A stretch of 57,893 nt of DNA, from NCBI RefSeq assembly GCF_016908645.1, contig NZ_JAFBEH010000009.1:1-57893 (forward strand), in the 5' to 3' direction. The position numbers and the translations under genes were made by a program. The notes beneath the pieces were generated by a model. That model was not told the origin of the DNA. It worked only from the letters and a program-made list of their open reading frames with translations, and made no database searches. Every line of letters begins with the position of its first letter. Within the stretch, counting starts at the first letter, position 1. Shown here piece after piece: positions 18,345 to 27,783 of the stretch. This DNA comes from Streptococcus loxodontisalivarius (GTDB taxonomy: Bacteria > Bacillota > Bacilli > Lactobacillales > Streptococcaceae).

Positions 18345-19158
18345 ATTACCTGAGGTTGAAACAGTTAGGCGTGGTTTGGAGCGTCTGATAGTTGGTAAGA
18401 AAATCCAGTCGGTTAAGGTATCTTATCCTAAGTTGGTTTTGACTGGGCTGGACAGTTTTGAGGTCAATCTGATTGGTCAGACAATCCAAGCTATGCGTCG
18501 TCGTGGTAAGTATTTGATTTTTGATTTGGGGAGTCAGGTCATCATTTCTCATTTGAGAATGGAGGGTAAGTATCTAGTTTTTCCTGACCAAGTTCCTGAT
18601 AATAAGCACTTTCATGCTTTTTTCAAGCTTTCTGACGGCTCAACCTTGATTTATCAAGATGTGAGGAAGTTCGGTACTATGGAGCTCTTGTCAAAAGACG
18701 ATGAGGAGGCTTACTTCGCTAAGAAAAAGCTAGGTCCAGAGCCGACTAAAGAGTCTTTCAAGCTCAAACCATTTGAAGAAGCTCTGTTATCTTCCCAAAA
18801 ACTCATCAAACCCTACCTTCTGGAGCAGCGTCTGGTTGTGGGGCTTGGAAATATCTATGTGGATGAGGTGCTGTGGGCGGCGCGTGTGCATCCTGGGCGA
18901 GTGAGCTCTAGTCTTAAGAAGGCGGAAATTAAGAGTCTTCACGATGAGACTATCCGAATCCTTGGCTTGGCTGTGGAGAAGGGTGGATCGACCATTCGTA
19001 GCTATAAAAATGCTCTAGGTGAGGACGGCACCATGCAGGACTATCATCAGGTCTATGGCAAGACTGGGCAGCCTTGTCCACGTTGTGGGCGTGAGATTGT
19101 GAAAATTCAGTTGAAAGGGCGAGGCAGTCATTTCTGTCCGCGGTGTCAAAAAGAATGA
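18337..19158 (+). CDS. mutM: Formamidopyrimidine-DNA glycosylase MutM
   Basis: 273-aa base-excision repair glycosylase/AP lyase for 8-oxoguanine and Fapy. Catalytic N-terminal Pro in [14 protein letters not shown] (P2, with E3), conserved K in GKYLIFDL, H2TH region ([12 protein letters not shown]) and C-terminal zinc finger CPRCG...CPRCQ are all present. GGAGG precedes the ATG. The stop overlaps the coaE start as ATGA. Confidence 0.97.
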   Translation: MPELPEVETVRRGLERLIVGKKIQSVKVSYPKLVLTGLDSFEVNLIGQTIQAMRRRGKYLIFDLGSQVIISHLRMEGKYLVFPDQVPDNKHFHAFFKLSDGSTLIYQDVRKFGTMELLSKDDEEAYFAKKKLGPEPTKESFKLKPFEEALLSSQKLIKPYLLEQRLVVGLGNIYVDEVLWAARVHPGRVSSSLKKAEIKSLHDETIRILGLAVEKGGSTIRSYKNALGEDGTMQDYHQVYGKTGQPCPRCGREIVKIQLKGRGSHFCPRCQKE

Positions 19159-19775
19159 CGAAGATTATTGGATTAACTGGAGGAATTGCTTCTGGCAAAT
19201 CGACCGTTACCAACTACCTTAGAAAAAAGGGATTTAAGGTTATCGATGCGGATCAGGTGGTCCATGATTTGCAGGAAAAAGGCGGAGCTCTTTATCAAGC
19301 CTTGTTAGACTGGTTGGGACCAGATATTTTAGGTCAGGATGGTCAGTTGAACCGTCCCAAACTAGCAGAGCTTATCTTTTCCAGTCAGGACAATTTAGAC
19401 AAATCAGCTCGTCTGCAAGGAGCTATCATTCATCAAAAACTAGCTGAGAAGAGAGATGAACTGGCTGAGCAGGAAGAGGTCTTTTTTATGGACATTCCTC
19501 TCTTGATTGAACAGGATTACATAGATTGGTTTGATCAGATTTGGTTGGTTGCCCTTGATAAGGAAACTCAGCTTCAACGTCTTATGGATAGAAATACTTA
19601 TTCAAAAGATGAAGCAGCAGCTCGCATAGCCAGTCAGATGTCAACTGATGCCAAGAAGAAAGTAGCTAGTCATATCATCGACAATAGTGGTAGTCTGGAG
19701 GAAACCTATCAACAATTAGATGATTTACTAGATGATTTACTTGCTGGCTTGAAAGGAGCTCAAAGTGGCAGCTAG
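19155..19775 (+). CDS. coaE: Dephospho-CoA kinase
   Basis: 206 aa, last step of coenzyme A synthesis (ATP-dependent phosphorylation of dephospho-CoA). P-loop [12 protein letters not shown] (about 6-17), DADQVVHDL motif and lid region intact. Start chosen at ATG 19155, overlapping the mutM TGA; a GTG at 19143 is possible. mutM-coaE is a conserved streptococcal pair. Just before its end, AAAGGAG (19752-19758) precedes a 16-codon reading frame from GTG 19765 that stops at 19815, perhaps the stub of a former next gene. Confidence 0.95.
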   Translation: MTKIIGLTGGIASGKSTVTNYLRKKGFKVIDADQVVHDLQEKGGALYQALLDWLGPDILGQDGQLNRPKLAELIFSSQDNLDKSARLQGAIIHQKLAEKRDELAEQEEVFFMDIPLLIEQDYIDWFDQIWLVALDKETQLQRLMDRNTYSKDEAAARIASQMSTDAKKKVASHIIDNSGSLEETYQQLDDLLDDLLAGLKGAQSGS

Positions 19776-19847
19776 AGTTATTCCCCAGACGCCTTGGTCT
19801 GGAGATAGATATTAAGCTTAGAAAAAATATACACTTAGCTAACTTAG

Positions 19848-19875
19848 CAGCATTCTCTGGGGATGCTGTTTTTTT
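19848..19875 (+). terminator. Terminator after coaE
   Basis: CAGCAT pairs with ATGCTG around TCTCTGGGG and is followed by seven T. Confidence 0.75.
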
Positions 19876-19880
19876 GCGCT

Positions 19881-19909
19881 TTGTAAACGAATACATTTTA
19901 AGGTATAAT
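19881..19909 (+). promoter_or_regulatory. Promoter of the ABC transporter pair
   Basis: TTGTAA (19881-19886), 17 bp, TATAAT (19904-19909), then AAAAGGAG before the ATG at 19939. Confidence 0.65.
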
Positions 19910-19938
19910 AAATGTAAAAACTAAAAGGAGATGATAAT

Positions 19939-20640
19939 ATGGAGTTAATTGTTAGAAATCTTCACAAAAATTTTCAAAATAAGTCCGTTCTTAAAGGAGC
20001 AGATTATACTTTTAAATCGGGTGAAATTACTGGTCTGTTAGGTCGAAATGGTGCTGGAAAGACTACCCTATTTAACATCCTTTATGGTGAATTTCCTGCG
20101 GATAAAGGTGAGATATGTTTACGTGAGGCAGGTATTGAAAGGAAGATAAGTAGTGATGATATCGGGATGGTCTTTTCGGAAAATTACTTACCCGATTTTT
20201 TGACAGCCTATGAATTTATTAAATTCTATATGGATTTACATGCACCAAACTCTGATAAATCTGTTGATGATTATTTGGATTTTATGGAGATTAGCCAAGA
20301 AGACCGTCACCATTTGATTAAGGGCTATTCAGATGGTATGAAAAGCAAACTCTCTCTACTGTGTATTTTGATTTCTAAACCCAAGATAATTCTTTTAGAT
20401 GAACCGTTAACGGCTGTAGATGTCGTATCTAGTATAGCTATTAAGCGCTTATTACTTGAATTTAGAGAGAATCATATTATCATTTTATCAACTCATATTA
20501 TGGCTTTAGCTGAGGATTTATGCGATAGTATAGCGATTTTAGATAAGGGAGTTTTAACAAGTTTGGATATGGACCGTAAACATGAACAATTTGAGGAGCG
20601 TTTGTTAGAGGTCTTGAAAGGAGAGGATTATGACTTATAA
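19939..20640 (+). CDS. ABC transporter ATP-binding protein
   Basis: 233-aa ATPase. Walker A GRNGAGKTT (about 35-43), signature region YSDGMKSKLSL (degenerate form of LSGGQ), Walker B IILLDEPLTAVD, H-loop STHIMAL. The degenerate signature is common in export-type or ABC-2-like systems. The gene overlaps the permease by 11 nt. Together they sit between coaE and pmrA, which are often close, so the pair is probably an insertion; its AT content is higher than the neighbours. Substrate unknown. Confidence 0.9.
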   Translation: MELIVRNLHKNFQNKSVLKGADYTFKSGEITGLLGRNGAGKTTLFNILYGEFPADKGEICLREAGIERKISSDDIGMVFSENYLPDFLTAYEFIKFYMDLHAPNSDKSVDDYLDFMEISQEDRHHLIKGYSDGMKSKLSLLCILISKPKIILLDEPLTAVDVVSSIAIKRLLLEFRENHIIILSTHIMALAEDLCDSIAILDKGVLTSLDMDRKHEQFEERLLEVLKGEDYDL

Positions 20641-22276
20641 ATCTCTGATTAAATATCAACTTGTTATGAAGTCGGTTGAAACCTATAATATTTTTCTATA
20701 TCAATTACAAAAAATCCCATTTTTAGGAAAATTGCTCCCAAATCGTATTTATGCTATTAATGAATTCAAAGGGCTTGCCTTTATTATTCAACTTTTAATT
20801 ACGATTATCATTTCTTTGATAAGGAGTATTGCTTATGTAATATTTGCATACTTAACATCCAGTTTTTTGCTCTCTCGTTTGTATGAAACGATTTCCATAA
20901 ATAATAAGGAGTCATCGCACTTTATTGGAAGTCTAACCATTATGGTAATCTTATCTATATTTCTTTATCTTCCTTTAAATTTAAAATTGATTAATCGTCT
21001 AGATATGTCACTAGCAATGGCTATTAGAGTATTTAGGATAAGGCCAAAGGACTATTTTAAATCGTTTGAATTATTGGATGATGTTAAGGGATTAATTTTT
21101 AGAATAGTTGTTTTTGGTGTTTTTATGATTTTTAATGGTTATTCTATATTCAATGCTCTAGCCTTCATTCTCTTGCTAGCCGGTAGTCGTCTATTTGTTA
21201 AAGTAGCTACTTTGCCGCTATATCATACCTCACACCAGATTAAAGAAAGTCGATTGAACTATTTGTCAGGCATTTCCTTTTTTATTGGTTTTGTCTTATC
21301 TGTTTGTTTAATCATTGCACCATCATCTTGGACTCTTACTTTTTATTCATGGCAAGCAGGTTTATTGGGAATAATTCTTTGGTTAGTATCTTTTTATTTA
21401 TTGTCACAAAATAAAGAATTAGATCAGTTAACTAGGGCACTGGTAACTCACGAGAGTATGAGGGAACATGAAAATTTACTTGAAAATGCGACTCTTAAGG
21501 CTGTTGAAGTCAAAGAAGAGGAAATAGATTTTTCTACCAAATCATCTCAACAAGAGCTACGTGGAATTCCCTATCTTAATAATCTATTCATGCAGAGAAT
21601 GGGTAAGCGTTTAAGGAAGGGAATTGCTATTCGATTTATCATTTTCTTATTAGTTTGGATATTATTGATTATAAGCACATATCTTATAAATATGGGTTTT
21701 CTCAATAATCTAAATTGGAAATCTGTGGTGGATTTCAACGGTTTCTTTTTTATCTCTGTTATTCTAGGTTATTTCTTTTATTTAGGTGAAACCTATATGA
21801 AATTTTGTTTCTATCATTTAGATAGACCTCTATTGAAATTCTCTTATTATCGAAAATCAGAGGTGGTCAAAGAGAGTTTGAAAACACGTTTTAGGACAAG
21901 TTTAATTTTAAATACTCCCTTATTTTTGATGTCGAATCTACTTTATTTGACTGCTTACCTTGTATTTTTTAATTGGAAGATAGAACAAGTATTACTCCTC
22001 ATTTTAGGTCAACTGATTTCAATGATTTTCTTTAGTCTTTACTTTCTCTACCTTTATTTTCTTCTCCAACCATTTACAGATGGAATGTCCTCTAAAAGTT
22101 TTGTTTATAATACCTTAACTGGAGTTTTCTACTTAACAGCATCCTGGATATTTAACTTAGCTCCACATATAACAAAATTTTGGATGTTAACGATTTTACT
22201 TATAATGATTGTATTTTTAGTAAGTGGATATCTTGCTGTTCTAAAACTAGCACCAAAAACTTTTAAACTCAAGTAG
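20630..22276 (+). CDS. ABC transporter permease
   Basis: 548-aa polytopic membrane protein with about 10-12 hydrophobic helices in two halves separated by a charged linker near residues 265-325 (HESMREHENLLENATLKAVEVKEEE). No domain recognised with certainty. GGAGAGG ribosome site lies inside the end of the ATPase gene. Substrate unknown; bacteriocin or lipid export is possible but not shown. Confidence 0.82.
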   Translation: MTYKSLIKYQLVMKSVETYNIFLYQLQKIPFLGKLLPNRIYAINEFKGLAFIIQLLITIIISLIRSIAYVIFAYLTSSFLLSRLYETISINNKESSHFIGSLTIMVILSIFLYLPLNLKLINRLDMSLAMAIRVFRIRPKDYFKSFELLDDVKGLIFRIVVFGVFMIFNGYSIFNALAFILLLAGSRLFVKVATLPLYHTSHQIKESRLNYLSGISFFIGFVLSVCLIIAPSSWTLTFYSWQAGLLGIILWLVSFYLLSQNKELDQLTRALVTHESMREHENLLENATLKAVEVKEEEIDFSTKSSQQELRGIPYLNNLFMQRMGKRLRKGIAIRFIIFLLVWILLIISTYLINMGFLNNLNWKSVVDFNGFFFISVILGYFFYLGETYMKFCFYHLDRPLLKFSYYRKSEVVKESLKTRFRTSLILNTPLFLMSNLLYLTAYLVFFNWKIEQVLLLILGQLISMIFFSLYFLYLYFLLQPFTDGMSSKSFVYNTLTGVFYLTASWIFNLAPHITKFWMLTILLIMIVFLVSGYLAVLKLAPKTFKLK

Positions 22277-22376
22277 TAGAGTAGCAGCCCTGCAATTTCC
22301 AAAAAGAAATCAGTCAAAATATGTTGGATTTATGCTATAATATAAGAATATTGTATGGGAAAGAAGATGACTCGTT

Positions 22377-23579
22377 ATCACTAGTATTAACTGGAAACAG
22401 AATTTACGTGTAGCTTGGCTTGGTAATTTTTTGACCGGGGCAAGCTTTTCACTTGTTATGCCATTTATGGCTCTCTATGTCGAGGAGCTGGGGGCGCCAA
22501 AGGGGCAGATTGAGTTTTTAGCGGGACTGGCTGTAGCTATTTCCGCTTTAGCATCGGCCCTCGTTTCTCCTCTTTGGGGAAAATTAGCCGACCGTTACGG
22601 ACGTAAACCCATGATGGTTAGGGCAAGCTTCGCAATGACTTTTACTATGGGAGGCCTAGCCTTTATACCGAATGTCTACTGGCTTTTGTTTCTCAGGCTG
22701 ATGAATGGTCTCTTTGCTGGCTATGTGCCAAATGCGACCGCCTTGATTGCTAGCCAAGCTCCCAAGGATAAATCGGGATACGCACTTGGAACTCTGGCGA
22801 CGGGATTGACTGCTGGAAATCTGATTGGACCGCTCTTGGGCGGTAGTCTGGCTGAATGGCTGGGCATGCGAAATGTCTTTCTTTTTGTAGGATTTCTCCT
22901 TTTGATCTGTAATATCATGACTGTTTTTATGGTTAAAGAGGACTTTGAACCTGTAGAGAGAAAAGATGTCATGCCAACGCGTGAAGTTTTTGCGCGTGTT
23001 AAAGATAGACAAATCTTGCTTGGTCTCTTTGTGACGAGTATGATTATCTATATTTCCGCTCAGTCAGTGTCACCCATTTTAGCGCTTTATATTAGACACC
23101 TAGGTGAAACAGAGAATCTTATGTTTATTTCAGGTTTGATTGTTTCCTCAATGGGATTTTCTAGTATGCTATCGAGTTCACGACTTGGAAAAATCGGAGA
23201 CCGTATCGGTAATCACAGACTCTTGCTATTAGCTCTATTTTACAGCTTTAGCATGTATTTCCTATGTGGTTTAGCACAGACACCTTTGCAGTTGGGAGTA
23301 CTTCGTTTTCTCTATGGCTTTGGAACTGGTGCCTTGATGCCTAGTGTTAATTCACTATTGACTAAAATCAGCCCCAAAGAAGGTCTGTCTCGAATCTTTT
23401 CCTACAATCAAATGTTTAGCTATCTCGGACAGGTTGTAGGTCCCTTTGTCGGATCAGCCGTGGCGACAGGACTGGGTTACCGTTGGGTCTTCTTTGTGAC
23501 CAGCGCCATCGTTTTTAGTAATTTTGTCTGGAGCTTCTTGAATTTTAGACGTTTTATAAAGGTTAGGGATATCGTGTGA
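22377..23579 (+). CDS. pmrA: Multidrug efflux MFS transporter PmrA, abnormal start
   Basis: 12-helix major facilitator, proton-coupled drug export. It closely resembles pneumococcal PmrA ([19 protein letters not shown], [40 protein letters not shown]). The conserved N-terminus [19 protein letters not shown] is encoded from 22377, where the expected initiator is ATC; there is no ATG, GTG or TTG in frame between the stop at 22368 and TTG 22431, and starting at 22431 would lose the first helix. An ATG at 22367 in another frame encodes only five codons. Either a rare ATC/ATT start is used or the start codon has mutated. The stop overlaps the rpmG start. Otherwise intact. Confidence 0.82.
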   Translation: MTSINWKQNLRVAWLGNFLTGASFSLVMPFMALYVEELGAPKGQIEFLAGLAVAISALASALVSPLWGKLADRYGRKPMMVRASFAMTFTMGGLAFIPNVYWLLFLRLMNGLFAGYVPNATALIASQAPKDKSGYALGTLATGLTAGNLIGPLLGGSLAEWLGMRNVFLFVGFLLLICNIMTVFMVKEDFEPVERKDVMPTREVFARVKDRQILLGLFVTSMIIYISAQSVSPILALYIRHLGETENLMFISGLIVSSMGFSSMLSSSRLGKIGDRIGNHRLLLLALFYSFSMYFLCGLAQTPLQLGVLRFLYGFGTGALMPSVNSLLTKISPKEGLSRIFSYNQMFSYLGQVVGPFVGSAVATGLGYRWVFFVTSAIVFSNFVWSFLNFRRFIKVRDIV

Positions 23580-23722
23580 GAGTAAAAATCAATTTAAAAT
23601 GCAGTAGCTGTGGCAGTAAAAACTATCTGACCAGCAAGAATAAGGCCAGTCATCCAGATAAGATTGAAGTGCCTAAATATTGCCCTAAAGAGAGAAAAGT
23701 AACCTTACATGTTGAATCTTAA
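23576..23722 (+). CDS. rpmG: 50S ribosomal protein L33
   Basis: 48-aa ribosomal protein: [20 protein letters not shown] at the start, then [19 protein letters not shown]. Cys in CSSC and KYC give a zinc-type L33 lacking the fourth Cys (KYCPKERK). GTG start at 23576, overlapping the end of pmrA by 4 nt. The same pmrA-rpmG-secG-rnr order is known from pneumococcus. Confidence 0.9.
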   Translation: MRVKINLKCSSCGSKNYLTSKNKASHPDKIEVPKYCPKERKVTLHVES

Positions 23723-23767
23723 GGGATTTTATGATAGAATTTTAGTGACTTATGTGGAGGAAAAATC

Positions 23768-24004
23768 ATGTATAACTTACTACTAACAATTCTTCTTGTG
23801 ATTTCAGTCTTGTTGGTGATTGCGATTTTCATGCAACCTCAAAAAAATCCAAGTAGTAATGTTTTTGATAGCAGTGGTTCAGAAGCACTTTTTGAACGTA
23901 CAAAAGCTCGTGGTTTCGAGGCTTTTATGCAACGTTTTACAGCAATTCTAGTTTTCTTTTGGTTAGCGATTGCCCTAGTGCTTGCAATTTTATCAAGTAA
24001 CTAA
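23768..24004 (+). CDS. secG: Preprotein translocase subunit SecG
   Basis: 78 aa, two membrane helices (about 2-20 and 53-75) joined by the SecG loop NVFDSSGSEALFERTKARGFE. Accessory subunit of the SecYEG channel. GTGGAGG ribosome site. Followed by a weak hairpin with T7 (24009-24040). Confidence 0.93.
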   Translation: MYNLLLTILLVISVLLVIAIFMQPQKNPSSNVFDSSGSEALFERTKARGFEAFMQRFTAILVFFWLAIALVLAILSSN

Positions 24005-24194
24005 AGTAGCTTTGACCCATAGTGTCAGGCTTCTTTTTTTATGATGAACAAAAGAAGAGTGAAATGTCTTAGTGCCTAGTCAGTCAGACCATGCCAGACT
24101 CGGAGCACCGATTCTATTTAATATTTATAACTATTAATGCTGCCTATGAGCAGTAGAAAAAAGATAGAAACTTTCTATCTGAGAAAGGATTATA
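24005..24194. other. Non-coding gap after secG
   Basis: Holds a weak terminator-like hairpin with TTTTTTT (to about 24040) and a small perfect hairpin GATAGAAAcTTTCTATC (24164-24180). No gene, promoter or known RNA recognised. Confidence 0.4.
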
Positions 24195-24411
24195 ATAGGG
24201 GCTAAAGGCTGTGTGAAACAGATAGCTTGTCTCAAGTTATTGGCGACTTATCGTTGCCAGCAGTGTCGTAGGCGTTTGATGAGTTTACGACATCAGAGAT
24301 TTGAGACTTATGATGAAAGCTAAAGCTTTGCTTTCTCTATTTCCCAGCTCCAACTCTTCCTTAGACAGTTGGAGCACATTTTCACTATCCGCTTAACGCC
24401 CTTTGTATCAT
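24195..24411 (+). repeat. rnr leader element, copy A (expanded)
   Basis: 5' box GGGGCTAAAGGCTGTGTGAA and 3' box CGCTTAACGCCCTTTGTATC flank a long insert with several hairpins (GTCTCAA/TTGAGAC; GTCGTA/TTACGAC; TCCAACT/AGTTGGA). GGGC at 24199-24202 can pair with GCCC at 24398-24401. Part of the insert (GATGAAAGCTAAAGC...GCTTTCTCTATTTCC) resembles a module in the repeat after thrS. Confidence 0.6.
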
Positions 24412-24416
24412 AGAGA

Positions 24417-24531
24417 GGATTAGAACACGGGCTGCCCCCTGTGTCAAAAAGATAAAACTCCTAGTATGCAAGCATACAGCGTCGTTTTCCTATTTTGACT
24501 TTGAGGTCTTCGCCCTTTGTATCATATTATG
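24417..24531 (+). promoter_or_regulatory. rnr leader element, copy B, abutting the start codon
   Basis: 5' box GAACACGGGCTGCCCCCTGT (from 24423), stem AAAAC..GTATGC/GCATAC..GTTTT (24454-24488), 3' box CTATTTTGACTTTGAGGTCT then TCGCCCTTTGTATCATATT, ending at the rnr ATG. Same architecture and boxes as in front of era, with a different stem sequence. GGGC (24429-24432) can pair locally with CCC or with GCCC (24512-24515), so two alternative folds exist. No Shine-Dalgarno precedes the ATG. Confidence 0.65.
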
Positions 24532-26973
24532 AAAAACCAAATTATTACTTATTTAAAGGAAAATGGTAAATCAAATGTCAATGACTTGGCTGCTAGTCTC
24601 AATATGACTGGGAGTGAACATTTTCCAAAATTGATTAAAACAATCTCTCAAATGGAGAGTAAGAAGGAGCTGCGCTTCTCAGATGATGGAACAATTTCAT
24701 TGAGACCAGCTCGAGAGAAGAAGGAACAGATCACCGTTCAAGGTGTCTTCCGTGCTAATAAGGCCGGTTTTGGTTTCCTTTTCGTGGATGACAATGAAGA
24801 TGACATGTTTATCGGTCGTACGGATGTTGGTCACGCAATTGATGGAGACACGGTTGAAGTTGTTATCAAAAAACCAGCAGACCGTCTTAAGGGAACTGCA
24901 GCCGAAGCGCGTGTGGTTGACATTGTTGACCATGCCTTAAAAACAGTTGTCGGCAAATTTATCCTAGATGATGAAAAACCAAAATACGCTGGTTACATCA
25001 AATCTAAAAATCAAAAGATTCAACAAAAAATCTACATCAAGAAAGAGCCTGTTCTTCTTGATGGTACTGAGATTATCAAGGTTGATATCGAAAAATATCC
25101 AAACCGTCACCACGATTACTTTGTCGGAAATGTTCGTGATATTATCGGTCACCAAGGCGATGTCGGGATTGATGTTCTCGAAGTGCTTGAGTCAATGGAT
25201 ATCGTCTCAGAATTCCCTGAAGATGTTATGGCAGAGGCAAATGCTGTGCCAGATGCTCCATTAGCAGAGGATTTGATTGGGCGTGTTGACCTTCGTCAGG
25301 AAGTGACTTTCACGATTGACGGTGCGGACGCTAAGGACTTGGACGATGCTGTGCATATCAAACGTCTAGACAATGGTAACTTTGAACTAGGTGTCCACAT
25401 TGCGGATGTTTCTTACTACGTAACAGAAGGCTCTGCTCTTAACCGTGAGGCCGTTGCCCGTGGGACATCTGTCTATGTGACTGACCGTGTGGTACCAATG
25501 TTGCCAGAACGTCTGTCAAATGGTATCTGTTCACTGAATCCAAATGTTGATCGCTTGACGCAATCAGCAATTATGGAAATTGACGACAAGGGGCGTTTGG
25601 TTGACTATCAAATCTGCCAGTCTGTTATCAATACAACCTTCCGTATGACTTACTCACGTGTCAATGACATGTTGGCTGGCGATGAAGAGGCTCTTAAAGA
25701 GTTTGCTCCTATCGTTGATGCTGTTGGAAATATGGCAGAGCTGCACTCGATTTTAGAGAGCATGCGTACACGCCGTGGGGCTCTTAACTTTGATACTGCG
25801 GAAGCTAAAATCATTGTTAATGACAAGGGGATGCCGGTTGATATCGTTCTACGTGAGCGTGGAACAGCTGAGCGTATGATTGAGTCCTTCATGCTTGCAG
25901 CCAATGAATGCGTTGCTCAGCATTTTGCCAAAAATAAAATGCCTTTCATCTACCGTATCCACGAGGAGCCAAAGGCTGAAAAATTGCAGAAGTTCATCGA
26001 TTATGCGTCATTGTTTGGTGTGCAGGTTCACGGAACTGCCAACAAGCTCAGTCAGTCTGCTCTTCAAGATTTCATGGCAACGATCGAGGGTCAACCAGGC
26101 AGCGAAGTGCTTAACATGATGTTGCTTCGTTCAATGCAACAGGCTCGCTATTCTGAGCATAATCATGGTCACTATGGTTTGGCAGCAGAGTATTATACAC
26201 ACTTTACGAGCCCAATCCGTCGTTATCCTGACCTCTTGGTGCATCGCATGATTCGTGAGTATACTAAGAATAATTCTCAAGAGACTCAGGACCACTTTGC
26301 ACAAGTAATTCCAGAATTGGCAACCTCATCATCAACACTCGAGCGTCGTGCTATCGATGCTGAACGTGTGGTTGAGGCTATGAAGAAGGCTGAGTATATG
26401 GAAGAATACGTTGGTGAGGAGTTCGATGGAGTTGTTGCCAGTGTTGTCAAATTCGGTATGTTTATCGAGTTGCCAAATACCATCGAAGGTCTGATTCACA
26501 TCACAACCTTGCCAGAATTCTACAACTATAACGAACGCACCATGAGTCTTCAAGGTGAAAAATCAGGCAAGGTCTTCAAGGTCGGTCAGCCAATCCGAAT
26601 CAAGCTTGTTCGTGCTGACAAGGAAACAGGTGATATTGACTTTGAATACTTACCAAGTGACTTTGATATCATTGAAAAAATCGATAAATCCTTAGTTCGT
26701 AAGCCTCGTGGCAATGGCAGAGCTCGCCGAGATGACAAGGATAAAAAAGAGCGTCGTGGTGGTCGAGGAAACCGTGGTGATAACAATCGCCGTAAGGACA
26801 GAAATGACCGTGGTGGACAAGATCGTAGAAATGATAAGAATTCTTCTAACCGTCGCCAAAATGATCGTAGACAATCATCAGGTGACAGACAGTCAAATGA
26901 CTCTAGAAAGAAAGGGAAGAAACCTTTCTACAAAGATGCCGCAAAACGTTCACAAAAGAAAAACTCAAGATAG
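24529..26973 (+). CDS. rnr: Ribonuclease R
   Basis: 814-aa 3'-5' exoribonuclease that degrades structured RNA and works with SmpB/tmRNA. N-terminal winged helix (1-70), cold-shock OB folds, RNB catalytic domain with DxxDAKDLDDAVH (acidic metal ligands) and YTHFTSPIRRYPDL, S1 domain (GEEFDGVVASVVKFGMFIEL), then about 90 residues of Arg/Lys/Asn/Asp/Gly-rich low complexity tail. Start ATG 24529; a TTG at 24517 lies within the leader element. secG-rnr-smpB order is conserved. Confidence 0.96.
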   Translation: MKNQIITYLKENGKSNVNDLAASLNMTGSEHFPKLIKTISQMESKKELRFSDDGTISLRPAREKKEQITVQGVFRANKAGFGFLFVDDNEDDMFIGRTDVGHAIDGDTVEVVIKKPADRLKGTAAEARVVDIVDHALKTVVGKFILDDEKPKYAGYIKSKNQKIQQKIYIKKEPVLLDGTEIIKVDIEKYPNRHHDYFVGNVRDIIGHQGDVGIDVLEVLESMDIVSEFPEDVMAEANAVPDAPLAEDLIGRVDLRQEVTFTIDGADAKDLDDAVHIKRLDNGNFELGVHIADVSYYVTEGSALNREAVARGTSVYVTDRVVPMLPERLSNGICSLNPNVDRLTQSAIMEIDDKGRLVDYQICQSVINTTFRMTYSRVNDMLAGDEEALKEFAPIVDAVGNMAELHSILESMRTRRGALNFDTAEAKIIVNDKGMPVDIVLRERGTAERMIESFMLAANECVAQHFAKNKMPFIYRIHEEPKAEKLQKFIDYASLFGVQVHGTANKLSQSALQDFMATIEGQPGSEVLNMMLLRSMQQARYSEHNHGHYGLAAEYYTHFTSPIRRYPDLLVHRMIREYTKNNSQETQDHFAQVIPELATSSSTLERRAIDAERVVEAMKKAEYMEEYVGEEFDGVVASVVKFGMFIELPNTIEGLIHITTLPEFYNYNERTMSLQGEKSGKVFKVGQPIRIKLVRADKETGDIDFEYLPSDFDIIEKIDKSLVRKPRGNGRARRDDKDKKERRGGRGNRGDNNRRKDRNDRGGQDRRNDKNSSNRRQNDRRQSSGDRQSNDSRKKGKKPFYKDAAKRSQKKNSR

Positions 26974-26988
26974 GATTGGAGGATTTCC

Positions 26989-27456
26989 ATGCCTAAACAT
27001 GATGAAAATCTTCTGGCGCAGAATAAGAAGGCCAGACATGATTACAGTATCGTCGATACCGTCGAAGCTGGTATCGTGCTGACAGGAACGGAGATTAAGT
27101 CTGTCCGTGCAGCCCGTATTCAGCTCAAGGATGGCTATGCCCAAATCAAAAACGGTGAAGCTTGGTTGGTCAATGTCCACATTGCACCATTCGAACAGGG
27201 TAATATCTGGAATCAAGAACCAGAGCGCACCCGCAAACTTCTCCTCAAAAAACGTGAAATTGCCAAACTGGAAAATGAACTCAAAGGAACAGGGATGACT
27301 CTGATTCCTCTCAAGGTTTATTTGAAAAATGGCTTCGCTAAGGTCTTGATTGGTCTGGCAAAAGGAAAACATGACTATGACAAACGTGAATCCATCAAAC
27401 GCCGTGACCAAGACCGTGACATCAAACGTGTCATGAAAAGCATGAATCAACGATAA
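26989..27456 (+). CDS. smpB: SsrA-binding protein SmpB
   Basis: 155-aa partner of tmRNA in ribosome rescue. Conserved segments: [56 protein letters not shown] at the basic C-terminus. It follows rnr by 15 nt with GGAGG; co-transcription with the RNase it assists makes sense. Confidence 0.97.
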   Translation: MPKHDENLLAQNKKARHDYSIVDTVEAGIVLTGTEIKSVRAARIQLKDGYAQIKNGEAWLVNVHIAPFEQGNIWNQEPERTRKLLLKKREIAKLENELKGTGMTLIPLKVYLKNGFAKVLIGLAKGKHDYDKRESIKRRDQDRDIKRVMKSMNQR

Positions 27457-27481
27457 AAAGAGCCGCCTAGGCTCTTTTTAT
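27455..27481. terminator. Terminator after smpB
   Basis: AAAAAGAGCC-GCCTA-GGCTCTTTTT, overlapping the smpB stop. A near-copy occurs at 27756-27782, on the other side of the repeat. Confidence 0.9.
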
Positions 27482-27486
27482 CGTTG

Positions 27487-27755
27487 AAGACAAAGTCTTT
27501 TTTTCGATACTTTCCTTAAGTGATGTCGGACGTCAGCGACTTCCTACGGAATTCCATGACTAATATTTGAGCCAAGTGTCTCAAATATTCCGAGTGTAAG
27601 AAATGCCTATATAAAAGCATTTCTTACACTTTCATCACGGCGGAAGTATCTTTTGGGTGCTCGCTAACGCTCGCATGAAATTGAAAAATTTATTTTAAAC
27701 AAGCAGAGCTTTTGCATCCAATTCCGTTGAAAGTTAGATTTGTCTACATCCTGAA
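27487..27755. repeat. Long dispersed repeat, copy 1
   Basis: About 270 bp sharing many blocks with 43801-44216: AAGACAAAGTCTTTTT, CGATACTTTCCTTAAGTGAT, GTCGGACG, ATTCCGAGTRTAAGAAAT with its complement ATTTCTTAYACTTTCATC, ACGGCGGAAGTATC, GCTCGCATGAAAT, TTTATTTTAAACAAGCAGAG and CCAATTCCGTTGAAA. The ends carry GATAC..GTATC-type pairing (CGATACTTTCC with GGAAGTATC), so the whole element can fold. No protein encoded. It lies between two nearly identical terminators. Confidence 0.85.
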
Positions 27756-27782
27756 AAAGAGCCGATTGGGCTCTTTTTTTTT
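27756..27782. terminator. Terminator between smpB and the rpiR-type gene
   Basis: AAAAAGAGCC-GATT-GGGCTCTTTTTTTT; serves the convergent regulator gene and possibly readthrough from smpB. Confidence 0.85.
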
Positions 27783-27783
27783 C

